DNA from: Umbelopsis ramanniana AG | Lineage: Eukaryota; Mucoromycota; Umbelopsidomycetes; Umbelopsidales; Umbelopsidaceae | DNA: 64,000 bases | Assembly (NCBI RefSeq): GCF_025399195.1 | Contig: NW_026252165.1 | Location: 1 to 64,000 of the forward strand | Direction: 5' to 3' | In this document: one piece after another, positions 36,611 through 48,291 of the stretch | Numbering within the stretch: position 1 is the stretch's first letter | Layout: each line of letters begins with the position of its first letter | Notes under the pieces: generated by a model | The model's input: only the letters and a program-made list of their open reading frames with translations | Databases searched by the model: none | Told to the model about the DNA's origin: nothing | Made by a program: the position numbers and the translations under genes

Positions 36611-37314
36611 AATAACCACTAGATTTTTCTTCTATTGCTGTACCTTTTGGGAAAGCTGAGAATATTTGCCCAATCGGACATAAGCGGAAATCTAAAAAAA
36701 AAATGGGAAAGTGAAAACCCAGCGATAAATTTTTTTTGTGTGAATCCTTCCACCACTTCTTTCATCCTCTTCGTTTTTGCCTTGCCTACAGGCTTAAGCA
36801 TCCCCTCTAGCACTTCAACTGCGAATGGCTTTTGCCAATCCAATCTTGCACTTTTAACATCCCATCTCGAGAAACCGCTTCTTGCCTTGTTGTTCTAGAA
36901 TTCCTAAACAACAAGAATCAACCTAAGAACAAGACCTTTATAACCCTGCTATGCGATCAGGCTCTCAAAAGAACAACCTAGTTCGATTTTTGATTAGTCT
37001 TCCATTCCGGCTCCACTTCTCCAACTTTTGGCGATAGCATCTCTACTCCCAAGCAACTTAAGTATTAGCGGACCTCGCTCTAACCACGAAAAAAGAAAAA
37101 CGTCATAGAAAAAAAAAAAGAAACCAAGAAAAACTATATACGCAAACCCATCCGATCTCAGGCAGCACCCGAACTATCTACGTGATATCGCTGCGCATCT
37201 ATTTACCATCCCCCCTCTCTACAACCACAGTCGACCTCCACCGACTCCACAACAAAAAAAGTTCCACCTAAATTTTTTTTAGCTCTAAGCCACTGTTCAC
37301 CAACACTCTAACAC
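36611..37314. other. intergenic with SPE2 leader
   Basis: A TATA-like TTTATAA lies at about 36937-36943. The roughly 350 bp up to the SPE2 ATG are A/C-rich and almost free of ATG, like a long fungal 5' UTR. Confidence 0.4.
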
Positions 37315-39092
37315 ATGTTCGATAACATTGTCCCTCCGTCTGTTCCACCTATCCAAGGCGACAACTACTCAGCTCAGGCCGGCTGCTTTGAAGGCCCTGA
37401 GAAACTATTGGAGATCTGGTTTTCTCCTTCTCCTTATCATTTGGCTCGTCACCAAAAACTCGGTCACTATGATGAATCCGAGTATGAACTTTCCGATGAT
37501 TCAGCTCCGCACTCCCCCACCAAATCCAGCAGTGACCTTAGTGAGGATGGTGACTCGAGCAGGTTCAGTCCTGAGCCTATTCGCCGTGAACACGGTAAAT
37601 ACAATGCCTATGAGATGGGATTGCGTACGATTTCCAAGAATGTCTGGGATGATATGCTCGCCATTGTGAAGTGCACTGTGCTCAACGTCATCAAGAATGA
37701 ACATGTCGATGCGTACTTGCTCAGGTAAGAAAGATTTGTTTTTTTTAATGGGTCACTGCGCGGGTTGAAACAATGTGTACTAAAAAAATATCATTTTGTG
37801 CTACACCAGTGAATCGTCCATGTTTGTTTATCCCCACAAGTTGATCCTCAAGACTTGCGGCACAACCACCTTGCTGATGGCTCTGCCTCGCATTTTGGAA
37901 TTGGCCAAAGATCTTTGCGGTTTCGAAAAGGTTTGGCGTGTGTTCTACTCTCGCAAATCTTTCATGTTCCCTGATCGTCAATGCGGCCCTCACCGTTCAT
38001 GGCATGATGAAGTCAGCTATCTAGACACTCACTTTGGTAAGTGAAGAGAATGCGTGGTGTGAATAGGCAGGCTTTGTAGGGTGTTACTTGGCCCGGTCTT
38101 GGATCAAAGACCTTAAGATGGGGGGGGGTCCATGATGTAGGTTTCATCCATATTAATACAATTTTCACCTATTAGAGAATGGATCTGCCTACAGAATCGG
38201 AACCAATGCAAAGAACCATTGGTATTTGTACCTCACATCACCCGCCGATGATGTTCTTGCTCATGATAGCAACAACAACGACGATGATGATACCGTTGAA
38301 TCTGGAACTGTCACTCCCAATCACCAAAGATATGAAAGTGGAACATCGACCCCGGCTACCTCGGATACGGAAAGTGATCCCTCTCCCTTTGGCAATTCCG
38401 GATATCCACAGCAGGATCAAACGGTGGAAATCCTCATGACTGACCTTAACCCTGAAGCTATGAAGTTGTTTTATCAAATGAACGATGAACCAACTGGTAT
38501 CGCGGGCGGAAAGCGGGTGGATGACACCACAGGCATAGGCAACATTTACCCTACCGCCAAGTTGGACTCCTTTTTATTTGAACCCTGTGGCTATTCGGCC
38601 AATGGGTTGTGGGAAGGCGCCTATTTCACCATCCACGTCACCCCTGAACCCCAATGCTCTTATGCGTCCTTCGAGACCAATATCCCCTGTGAGGTTTCTC
38701 ACCCAGCAAAGGCTGCCAGCAACGGATCATCTCTGGTCAAGTCTGCTATTACCAAGAGCCAATCTCGAGCCCCTCTTCAATCTCTCATTCGTCAAGTCCT
38801 CAGTGTCTTCCAACCAGGCAACTTCACTGTCACCTTGTTTTCTTCTCACCCCAGAAACAACAAGCCCAGTCCATTGATCCACCGTGACGGACTTCGTATT
38901 CATGATGAAGATGATAGATTCGACGGTATGACCATGGAAAACGGCCATAAGGATGATGGTCATTACCATCATAGTCACAGCAAGATGGTTCACTCCTTGG
39001 CTAACGTCGATGGCTACAAGAGAACCGACCGAATTCTCTACACTTTTGAGGGATATGATTTGGTGTATGGCCACTATGAGCAACTCGCTTAA
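37315..39092 (+). CDS. SPE2: S-adenosylmethionine decarboxylase proenzyme
   Basis: Makes decarboxylated AdoMet, the aminopropyl donor for spermidine and spermine. Exons 37315-37724, 37810-38036 and 38176-39092 give 517 aa (human 334). The self-cleavage site LLSESSMFV, which yields the pyruvoyl serine, spans the first intron junction. Other catalytic positions are visible: [12 protein letters not shown] (two Glu), KTCGTTTLL (Cys), EPCGYSANG (Ser) and YFTIHVTPE (His). The extra length is two disordered inserts. One of about 50 residues (Ser/Asp-rich, before YNAYEMGLR) lies upstream of the cleavage site. The other, of about 65 residues with poly-Asp and Thr/Ser-Pro sites, lies after WYLYLTSP. 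The second intron holds a run of eight G. Confidence 0.95.
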
Positions 39093-40479
39093 CGCACCGT
39101 TGTCATTGTTTTGAGGGCGACAAAATGCTGCTATTTTCTTTTCATTCAGTACACCCTTTTTCGATTATTTTTTTTTTAGCCGTCGGTGTTTGGCAGAGTT
39201 TGAATTCCCCTTTTTTCTATTATTACCTTTTTTTTTTATCTTGATGTCTTTGGCCGATGAATGGCATGACTCTGCTCGATGAACCGTAAGCAACTCGCTT
39301 CTTTTCCCCATCTTTTGATAGCGATCTTATATATAAACAAAGATGCAGCATCAACAACTCTCGTTTTTTCTGATAATTGGGTGATACCATCAGCTCCGCT
39401 CATTAGCTCCGAGCCGTTAATTCCATTGCAGACGACGCCATTAATGTCGGCAGTCTATTGTGTCCTTTTTGCGTATATTTAAAAATACTCGCTGAGCCGC
39501 GTTTGTTTGATCGGCAAGCACCGTTCAATGCAAAACAGTGTGAATATTGACATCCATTTATGGAGAGTTGACGCCATCAGATCTTGACACGTTGGTTATG
39601 CCTACAAGGTTCCTGTGGTCGGCCGTCATGTAGCTGACATTTCATCCATTCCTCGCTACAGATCATTGACAGCACAGTCATGGATTAGATTCAAGCAAAG
39701 CAGTCGGTGACCATAAACCTGGCTAAAACATCAGTGCGTTTTTATTACACGATACAAGTATAACGAATGGCCAGAGTCACATCAAGTACGTGTCGAGTTG
39801 ATCTGAATGTCATATAGTTGGAGCATGACTGGATCAGTGACGTTCTTCTGCTATCATTCAAGCAACAGATTTGTGATATTCCTGGCCATCGACTGTGCGA
39901 CGCTTGTACTTCCACCTGCCAAGACATAGTTTTTGAGGTCGCGCAAAATCGCCAGCCCAGAAAATTTTTGAGCATCTCTCAGCTATTTTGCATAACAGGA
40001 GTGGATAAGTGGCTACGGGTAAAGGATTTCAAGTTCCCGAATGTGTATGTTGGGATGATGTATTCCTTGGTCTTGGCCTTCTCATCACCGTCTGAATAGA
40101 TGCTATGTCAAAGTCTCTGAACCAGGCTGAAGTGCGCACTGAACAATATAGCTTTGTTTGAAAAAATATAGTGGGCGATTACCTTTATTTCATGGCACAC
40201 TTCTTTTTGTACCACCTGTAGAGAAAACCAGCTAATATATATAAAAAAAAAATATTGCCCAAATGACTCTGTAGCAAATTTATTTTTCTTTCTTATTACC
40301 ATTTCTCGCTGTTGACGTGAAGGCTCTCCTTTCCTTACAGAAACCCCTTCTCAGCTTGGTGTCGTATCAAGCAAGCCGTACTCTCCTTACCCAAAAAAAA
40401 CCCTGTCCACCCTAGCTTTCACTGTGAACGCGGGCTCATACTATTTCTCTCCTCACTATTTTCAGCAATCTTATCCAAG
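39093..40479. other. intergenic, with one coding-like stretch on the minus strand
   Basis: Mostly SPE2 3' UTR (T-rich to about 39240) and the GT49 upstream region. On the minus strand at 39982-39854 an open stretch after AAAATAG reads SGLAILRDLKNYVLAGGSTS and ends in TGA. It looks like a terminal exon but I find no matching upstream exon. Confidence 0.3.
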
Positions 40480-42050
40480 ATGAGAGCAGAGATCTCCCAA
40501 TCCCTTTCAAAGGCTGTCAAGTACATCTTTATCATCTATGTCACTACATCTCTTATATACACCGCGCGCCATCTGTACACGACCTACTCACCCTCCTCCA
40601 ATGACAATACTGTGCACGTTGCATCTCTGCAAAGAGATGCCACTCCCATTTCCGAACATCCCATAGAAGCGAAGAAGGACACACGGCTGGAAAAGCAAAT
40701 TGTTTGGGTCAATGAACAAGGTTAGTAAAGCTTGGGGGTGGGTGGCAATAATGCAAAATGAAAGCTTAAAATTAAATTGTTCCTCATATATCTCAGGCGT
40801 CGATCAAAATATGTCCGAGAACTTCATGCTGTCCAAGGTCTTCTCAGACGCTATGGGACCTTCTAAAGTGATACCCTATTATTTCAAGGCAAAGACTCCG
40901 TTGGATTCCGAAGATATCACTATCGCAACTCTGGTCACACGAGATCGCTTTCCTGTTCTTTCCAGACTTGTTACGCACTATCAAGGTAAGACATCTAACC
41001 CCACGTGTAGGCTGAGTTGTCAAAAGGGAGGATTGGTTCTAACTTTCATGCCGCAGGTCCTATATCAGTAGCCATTCATATTCAGGACGATGAATCGCAT
41101 GAAGAAATTTTGGCAGAGCTTCATGAATTATACCGAACGAACTCTCTGATGAAGGAATACGTGGATTTGCATTTGATTGTGGACAAGTTTGACAGACAGT
41201 TCAACATGTGGAGAAACGTGGCAAAATTCTTTGCTAGAACCGACTACATTGTTATGTTAGGTATGCGCTCACCATCGTCTCCCATAGCGACGCTCATGAC
41301 TAACCCGGGACTTTGTGTATTTAGATGTTGATTTTCATATTTGTACCGACTTCCGACAATCTATCCGTGAAAACCCCGCCATTATGGAGAAGCTTCGGTC
41401 TGGTAACACTGCATTGGTTATTCCTGCGTTTGAATTCGTGGAACAGCCCGATGGCTTGGACTGGAAGACTTTCCCCACTTCCAAGCATGATTTGCTTGAA
41501 ATTGTTGAAGAAGGCAAGATCGATATGTTCCATCGAGGATGGAAGAAAGGCCACGGTTCAACAAACTATACAAAGTGGTATGAATCAGACTCGGTCTATT
41601 TGGTCACCGACTATAATTTCTCGTACGAACCCTATGTCATCTACAAGAAGGAAGGATCTCCTTGGTGTGATGAACGATTCATCGGATATGGAGCCAACAA
41701 GGCCGCTTGCTTATATGAAATATACCTCAGTGGAATCGAATATGAAGTCCTACCCCACGACTTTTTGATTCACCAAACCCATTACTATCCCGAGAGCGAA
41801 AGAGCCAAGGAGGTGAGTTGAACGTTGGAAACATATTTGGCCCACTGAAGTGTGCTGTACTAAATTAACCTGTTTCTCATAGCGTAACTATAACCGCAAA
41901 TTGTATGACAGCTTCAGAGAAGAAGTGTGCCTAAGATATGCGCGTATGTTCATCACAGCCGGAGAATGGGACAGCCCTCGAGCGGATAACCTACGCAACG
42001 AATGCCGCAAGAACAGAGCTTTCCGTGCTGCTATCAAGGGATTGGCATAA
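40480..42050 (+). CDS. GT49-family glycosyltransferase (LARGE/B4GAT1-like), type II membrane protein
   Basis: Golgi-type glycosyltransferase. In animals the family adds glucuronic acid or GlcNAc to glycans; the fungal substrate is not known. Exons 40480-40720, 40797-40985, 41057-41260, 41325-41812 and 41883-42050 give 429 aa. An N-terminal signal anchor (KYIFIIYVTTSLIYTA, residues 14-29) and a short stem precede the domain. The DxD motif is in VMLDVDFHICTDF. Other hallmarks are HRGWKKGHGSTNYTKWY, YEPYVIYKKEGSPWCDERF, IGYGANKAACLYEIYLSG and EVLPHDFLIHQTH, then a C-terminal RNYNRKLYDSFREE. Length and order fit a single catalytic domain, unlike the two-domain animal LARGE. Confidence 0.88.
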
Positions 42051-42595
42051 AGTGGGGGTCTAGGCGATCCATACCATCGTTTGGCATCATCATCACCATT
42101 CTAAACACATACACTTTCAAGACGCCATACCGTCCATTTGTTATTTTTGCTTTCTTATATTTTTTATTTTTTTTTTCCACGTTGCTTTTCTTTGTTGTTA
42201 GGCTGGGCGATATGTTTTACTGACCATGCCTATCTCGTGTAAATGTAAAACTCTTTTTTAAACCACATGCTGCTCTCCTCCCCACTCCATTCATCTCAAC
42301 ATATCAGGGGTGGAGACAAAGAAGTGTACTTTTTTTTTTCTCCTCATCTTTATTTCTACCTATGTGAACTAGGTAATACACCCTCTCAATAGATTGTACC
42401 TTTGTCTTCCTGGAAGAATATCAGTGTAAATTGCGGGAATTTTGGTCGCGTCGCGGTCACAACGATGGCATATCCTGTCTGGCCAAATTAAAAAAAAAAA
42501 AGAGAAACCTTTGACACCGTGCTCGCTCAGTCTCGACCATGTTCAATGCTCATTCCTCTGATCATGCGCGCCCGCGACAATCAGAAAACACGCGT
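42051..42595. other. intergenic
   Basis: GT49 3' UTR and HUS1 upstream region. T- and A-rich runs at 42164-42177, 42328-42340 and 42489-42500. Nothing else supported. Confidence 0.4.
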
Positions 42596-43911
42596 ATGAG
42601 AATGAAATGTCAAGTCATCAATACCCTTGGACTTTACAGTGAGTGGTCCTGTCAGGTGCCTTTTATTCAAACCCACTTTCCGATCCATTCTGACGACAAG
42701 CTGTCAGAGCTGGCACAGGCGCTCGAACGAATGGGCAGCTCCTTGACGCTGATATTCAGCCCGAATTCTTTGCAGATCGTCAAGTGGGAAGCACAAGCTG
42801 GTGGAATGCAGGTTTGGGTGTAAGTTGCATACCGCGCGTGCTGACAGGTGCGATCTCGTATGCTCATTCTGTTCACACCACTAGGACCATACCTCAGGGA
42901 ACCTTGTTTTCAAGCTTTCGCATCTCCAGCGCTTTACAAGGCTCCGAAATACCACTTGATTTAAGGCTGGAGGACTTAGCGCAGGCCATGAGAGCAGCTC
43001 AAGAATTTCACAACGTCAGTTTACAGCTGATCAAAAAGCCAAGCGCCAGTGGGGATTCTCGACACCAAGCGTACCTGGAGTTTGTCATGGGGAACGATGT
43101 AAGCTGGCGTATTCATGATTGACATTTTGTCGTTTGCTATGTGACTTAGAAAACTCACTGTAAATTGCGGTGTGTAGAACCAGCAAGCACGCGATATAGC
43201 GTTGACTTTTGAAATCCCCGTCAGAAGAATACCAACCAATGCGCGAGCCACCATTCGCGAACCCCTCGATAACCGTGTGCCAGAGGTGATTGTCTTGTAT
43301 CCGAACAATTGCCCAGGGCTATTACTCATCACCCTTTATAGGCTGCTATCCTTCTTCCAAATCTCTTATCCCTTCGAGGCGATATTAACCTCCTCAAATC
43401 ACAAACGCGCTATATAACATTGTCGGCCAACATGGCTGGTGAATTCCGGTGGCGGGTAGACACAGAGCTTGTGACTATGGAGAAACAGTACAATCAATTA
43501 GAGAATCCAAGTATCGGTAAGTTTAGGTACGTGGATAGAGCGTCATGAGTGGACATATCCAGTAACATGTTCATTTCTTTTTTCCAGCGGATGGCCCTGG
43601 TATTCTGCAGGCGTATCCGGATCGATCCCGCGACATGTTTGCATCCGCTCGAATACCAATAGAAGATCTAGTCAACTTTTTGAATTGCTACCACCTAAGC
43701 CCTGGAAATGTGGTTTGCGGTAAGTAAAGTATACAGGGGAGGAATTCAGGAGTGGGCCACATTTACTTATAACCATTTCCCAGCTATCCATGACGAACGC
43801 CATATCACATTGCATGTTGCTATTCACTTTGAATCGTTTCTGGATCATGCCAGCAATTATCGTACTGAACCCACCATGATGACATACTATATACCTGCAC
43901 ATATCGACTAG
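42596..43911 (+). CDS. HUS1: DNA-damage checkpoint clamp protein Hus1
   Basis: Subunit of the PCNA-like 9-1-1 clamp that is loaded at damaged DNA and activates the checkpoint. Seven exons (42596-42638, 42708-42819, 42885-43098, 43178-43285, 43342-43516, 43588-43719, 43784-43911) give 303 aa (human 280). Matching stretches: MRMKCQVINT at the start, LTLIFSPNSLQIV, FSSFRISSAL, LRLEDLAQAMRAAQ, LTFEIPVRRIP, ILLPNLLSLRGDINLLK, LSANMAGEFRWRVDTELVT and the end TMMTYYIPAHID. The first intron (42639-42707) is required to align the N-terminus and has a CTGAC branch site. An in-frame ATG at 42539 would add 19 residues but does not fit the family. It converges with the thioesterase gene 101 bp away. Confidence 0.9.
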
Positions 43912-44012
43912 TCCTCTACTCATAACGGCAGTGAAGACACATGTGCTAATTGAATAGAATGAGTTGGAATACTTTAATTATTTATATGTATAAACTGTAA
44001 CAATAAATTAAT

Positions 44013-44824
44013 CTAGAAAGGGGCCTTGGGAGCAATGTACAATGATTTGGCTTCGGTGAACTTTTGTTGTCCATCCACACTTTCGATCCAAGCTTCAACC
44101 CAAGCCTTTCGTCCTTCCAAGTTGTTGAGCTTACCGCGCAAAACAACCCACTGATCAGCCTTGACGGGAAGTCGGTAATCAATGTTAAGGTTAGCGGTGA
44201 ACCCCATATTGAAGGGCAAGGCGGGGATAGCGACACAGGCAAGAGCCTCATCGAGCAAAGTGGCAAGCATACCACCGTGAACAATCTTATCGTGGCCGCA
44301 CAAGGATCGACCCAAGTGAACGATGATGGTGACTTCCTTGCGATCGTTGGTATAGAAGACAAGAGGAGGGACGACAACCTTATCCTTACCGCGCAGCGTC
44401 TATAAAAGTAAAGTAAAGGAATGAGAATGATTTTTTTTTTTTTCAGCGGTACAAAACCGGTTAGACACCGTGAACTTACAGAAGCTGTCAAGTTGTGCAA
44501 TTTGGAAGGGCCCTTCAGGTGTCCGTAGGCTTCAAAGACAACGGCATCGTTACGAGCGCGGAATTCCTTGACTACAGCCAATTCTTCCAATTCCTTCAAG
44601 TAGAGTTCCCGATGGGAAAGCTCTTCCTCGGTGGTAAGAGCAACGGGGTGATAGTCGACGGTGTTCATAAAGTAAAAGGCGGTGAGGCTAGATCCAGCGA
44701 GAGTGGCTCCAAGGGCAATGGGGAGTGGACGTAAACGGGATTTCGGGCTAGAAGCTGATGCAAAAGCTCGACTGCTATTCAACACAGACACCGCACGACT
44801 GGCTGACCTTTTAAACGCAAACAT
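44013..44824 (-). CDS. mitochondrial hotdog-fold (PaaI/THEM4-like) acyl-CoA thioesterase
   Basis: Hotdog-fold thioesterase, probably hydrolysing acyl-CoA in or at mitochondria. Exons 44824-44480 and 44399-44013 give 243 aa. Residues 1-30 form a Ser/Arg/Ala-rich presequence (MFAFKRSASRAVSVLNSSRA). They are followed by a hydrophobic segment (LPIALGATLAGSSLTAFYFM) that could anchor it in the inner membrane. The catalytic domain shows DKIVHGGMLATLLDEALACV (HGG motif), FTANLNIDYRLPVKADQWVV and GRKAWVEAWIES. A longer open frame reading through the intron ends in unrelated sequence and was not used. The substrate cannot be told from sequence. Confidence 0.88.
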
Positions 44825-45633
44825 TCCTTAGATGCCCAACAAATGGACTGCTTGGATCCAAAGCGTCTGAGAAACATGAAATCGATGACAAAGCTGGAAT
44901 CGGTGGTCCATTTTTTCGCGTTCCGCTCGAATCTGCGTAGATGACTGGAAATCGGCATCCCAAGCCGAAGAGCCTTTTTTTTCCAAGGCATTGAAACTAC
45001 TGAAACAAATTACGCAAACGGTATCATTCATTCAAGCTAGTGTTATAATTATCATTTCTTATTCATCTAAATAGAATCTTGGGATTGAATGGATCTGTAG
45101 ACCATATCTTTGCGAATTTAATCATTGTTGAAAAAGTTAGGTATTCTATCACGCAGTGAACCTCATCCATCCACGTACGCAAATTGCAAAATAAAATAAA
45201 ATTGGTGGATAAAGTCGTCGAATAAAGTTGCGTAGTACGTGAGGAAGATGTCTGCTACATGCACCGAGCATTGAGCGTGGCTGATAACACAGTGAAGTTC
45301 TGTCCCAACGGCCTGATTTGAACAATTATGGTCAATTTCTAATCGCCAATGTGCACCACGTTTGAGAAAGTGTTACGCAAGACTGGGTAATCGGTACCTG
45401 ATTGACGGACATTGGGGGGGGCATATTCATTTCTCTTTGCACATGTCAGATTCGAAAAAGCTCTACTCACTCATCTACAGGTTTATTTTTGTGCTATGAT
45501 GATTCGGTTTACAGCATTTATTGATATTACTTTTTGCACAAGAAAAAAACATGAAAGCTCAGTAGGGATGAAGTGGATGCAACATAGCATCAGATAAGAT
45601 ATCATTTCCCAAAAGATGGGCCAACCATCCAAA
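44825..45633. other. intergenic
   Basis: Upstream region of the thioesterase gene and 3' side of MPDU1. Nothing recognisable; one run of eight G at 45413-45420. Confidence 0.4.
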
Positions 45634-46491
45634 TTAATCTGCCTTTCCTGGCTTTGCAGATACGCGCTCGGATTTCTTGCCCCAGTAGACGATGACTTGA
45701 ATAGCGAGAATACCGTTGAAAGTAGCAGCAAGCACGTTTCCAGCCAGCATCAGAGGATCGTTCAATTCGGTCATGGTAGTGAAGACGCGTGCAGTGGAGC
45801 CCAAGAAATAATTGAACACTGCAAAGATGGAAAGCTGACCAGTGGAGCTATTCTTAAAGTTGGTATAGATTTGTGGAATCTTTGAGGATAATGTCAATGG
45901 GATAGTTGCAGCATAGAGGATGGACATGACGTTGCTAGGCACCAGTGTTTGCGAGCTGAGGGCCTGAAACACGAGGAAGAAACCAACGGCGGAGGCGGCC
46001 AACAAAGACTTTTGACCAGCATAGTAGAGGATCATCAAGGTGATAATGACGTTCTGAACAGTCAAGAAGAACGTCTCGCCAAAGGTGCTGAACGGGTTAC
46101 CTTGTCGGAAATTGTAGGCCAAACTAATGGCGCAACTGAACGTTTCCAAATAGTAGGATGCGAGGGAAAGACCCTGAGCCGATCCACTAGAAAGAATGGT
46201 GATGATCTGAGGGATCTTGACGATACTTCCACCAAGCACAATGCCGAATCCAAGACCCTTGGAGATAGCATACTTCAAACAATCAATGTCATGGAAGAGT
46301 TGGAGGTTCTCAATCAGCGATGTATAGCATTTGTCGCCAATGAGGGCGACGGCAGGGTCACGGAGTAATCTGGGTAAAACAAGTTTTCTATCCATTTTAT
46401 CGGTCAAAAGTTGGTCTGTTGTTGCGGAAAGAGGTGCTGCAAATGCTGCTGTTGACCACGAAGAAAGAACAGTCGTGGATGCTCGAAGCAT
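45634..46491 (-). CDS. MPDU1: mannose-P-dolichol utilization defect 1 homologue (PQ-loop protein)
   Basis: ER multi-span protein needed for use of dolichol-phosphate-mannose and -glucose in glycan and GPI-anchor synthesis. Intronless, 285 aa from the first ATG. Two PQ-loop repeats are visible: GGSIVKIPQIITIL and SSKIPQIYTNFKNSSTG. The family stretches CLKYAISKGLGFGIVLGG, SAQGLSLASYYLET, GETFFLTVQNVI and ARVFTTMTELNDPLMLAGNV are clear. Seven or so membrane helices fill the protein. A second ATG at 46395 (MDRKLVLPRLLRDP) gives 253 aa and fits the family's usual length better. The extra 32 residues could be real or untranslated. Confidence 0.9.
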   Translation of the reverse strand: MLRASTTVLSSWSTAAFAAPLSATTDQLLTDKMDRKLVLPRLLRDPAVALIGDKCYTSLIENLQLFHDIDCLKYAISKGLGFGIVLGGSIVKIPQIITILSSGSAQGLSLASYYLETFSCAISLAYNFRQGNPFSTFGETFFLTVQNVIITLMILYYAGQKSLLAASAVGFFLVFQALSSQTLVPSNVMSILYAATIPLTLSSKIPQIYTNFKNSSTGQLSIFAVFNYFLGSTARVFTTMTELNDPLMLAGNVLAATFNGILAIQVIVYWGKKSERVSAKPGKAD

Positions 46492-47010
46492 TCGGGAGAC
46501 GGCTCCTCCATCCTTTTTTTGGGTGGCCAGAGTTTGCTGGCAGGGGCGAAGTCACATGGTAACGAAATTTTGAAGCTTGAGAGCCAGCCACGTTGCCACG
46601 AAGGTGCACAAGCCAAAAGGACTTTTTGTCCAGCCCCGGAGCTTCTGAATGAAGTGTGTTTTGCTGCTATTTTACTATGAATCCCATTCATTCTTAGTAA
46701 TTTTCTATACGTTGTCTATGCTGCAACCACCACTGCTTATTTATTACTACTCCATTTGCAGCAGGGGCCATTTTACAGATCATTGAACAGTACAGATAAT
46801 CTGCACTATGCATTATATCTCTTAAAGCTTTGACTCTACTTGATTTCCCCAGAGAAGCATTTGGAGCGTTTCATAGCCTGCCTGCCTGAGCAGAGAAATA
46901 AAAAATAATGCTTATTTGCATCATAAAATCGGCACTTTCCCACGTCCACGTGAATTTCTATATACCTTCTCGCCAGATTTGCTTGCCTTGTCAACTTCCA
47001 ACTCTTTGCA
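46492..47010. other. divergent intergenic region MPDU1 / HADH
   Basis: 519 bp between two divergent start codons, so it must contain both promoters. No motif was singled out. Confidence 0.4.
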
Positions 47011-48291
47011 ATGTTCTCCAGGACCTCACGACTATTGAGCAGCCATGCCAGCAAGGTTGGTCATGTACTTTCACTAGAAGCCAATTCCGTGACACTACTA
47101 ACCCATTCTCGTCCGCCCATCCAGGCTGCCAAGTTTCACACTTCGGCCCCAATCTCGGTATGTAAGCCATTCTAAGCTGTCTTCAACCTTGAATGCTTCA
47201 CTCAACTTTAGTCTATCTTGCAGCATGGAATAAAGCGCGTTGGTGTGATTGGATCCGGACAAATGGGTCTTGGTATTGCCATGGTGGCTGCTAACGTCGC
47301 CCGACTTCCTGTGGTGATCATGGATGTGAACAAAGAACAAATTGACAAGGGTATCAAGTTTATGGGTAAGTGCGAAGCAAATTGAGAAAAAAATACAGCG
47401 TTCAATGCACATTAAGCTGACGATTTCATAGACAAGCTATTGGAAAAGGATGTGGGAAAGTCTAAAATCACTTCGGAACACGCTCAGGGCACCAAGGATC
47501 TGGTGTCTACCACTCAAACCCTAAAGGATTTACGTGATGTCGACATTGTCATTGAAGCTGCTTCTGAAAACTTGGCTATCAAGACCGCCTTGTTTGCTGA
47601 CCTCGACAAGGAGTGTAAGCCAGATGCTATTTTGGCTACCAACACCAGCAGTATCAGCATTACAAAAATCGCTGCCGCTACATCCCGAGCCCATCAGGTA
47701 CGGGCCAAAACAATTTTTTACCACTAGGTCGACATCAATTAATCTGACTCTGACCACCATTGCGCATTAGGTTATTGGTATGCACTTTATGAACCCTGTC
47801 CCGGTTATGAAGCTGGTCGAAATCATCCCTGGTTTGGCTACGACTGATAACATCGTGCAGACCACTAAGGAACTCGCCACCAGCATGGGCAAGACCACTA
47901 CCGTCGTGCAAGATGTGCCTGGCTTTGTTGCCAATCGATTGCTCATGCCCTATATCAATGAAGCCGTCCTTCTCCTTGAAAATGTAAGTCATATTTGAAT
48001 TTTGCCTTGTCGGCAGCTGGCCGAATGCAGTTTAACCAACCGTCTGGGCTGTTTCAGAGCTGGGCATCTGCAGAGGATATTGATACCACCATGAAGCTGG
48101 GTATGAACATGCCCATGGGTCCTTTGACTTTGGCTGATTTTATCGGTCTCGATACATGCTTAGCCATCATGAAAGTCATCCATGAAAACACCGGTGACAC
48201 AAAATATCGACCCAGTGTCTTGTTGCAAAAGTATGTGGATGCTGGATGGCTAGGCAAGAAGTCTGGTCGTGGTTTCTACAGCTACAAATAA
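47011..48291 (+). CDS. HADH: 3-hydroxyacyl-CoA dehydrogenase (HADH/3-hydroxybutyryl-CoA dehydrogenase type), mitochondrial
   Basis: NAD-dependent oxidation of L-3-hydroxyacyl-CoA in fatty-acid beta-oxidation. Exons 47011-47157, 47224-47365, 47432-47697, 47771-47983 and 48058-48291 give 333 aa. The Rossmann motif is [19 protein letters not shown]; catalytic His/Asn regions read [20 protein letters not shown] and [15 protein letters not shown]. The C-domain has [17 protein letters not shown] and ends GRGFYSYK. The start [15 protein letters not shown] is a mitochondrial-type presequence. Bases 47056-47133 begin GTTGGT and end CCAG, are 78 nt (in frame), and may be an intron; removing them gives 307 aa, closer to the family. 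Confidence 0.93.

Noticed and set aside
36951-37037. 28-codon upstream ORF before SPE2, tempting because animal and plant SAM decarboxylase genes have regulatory uORFs
   Set aside because: A TATA-like site at about 36940 would place the transcript start downstream of this ATG, and the peptide resembles no known regulatory uORF.
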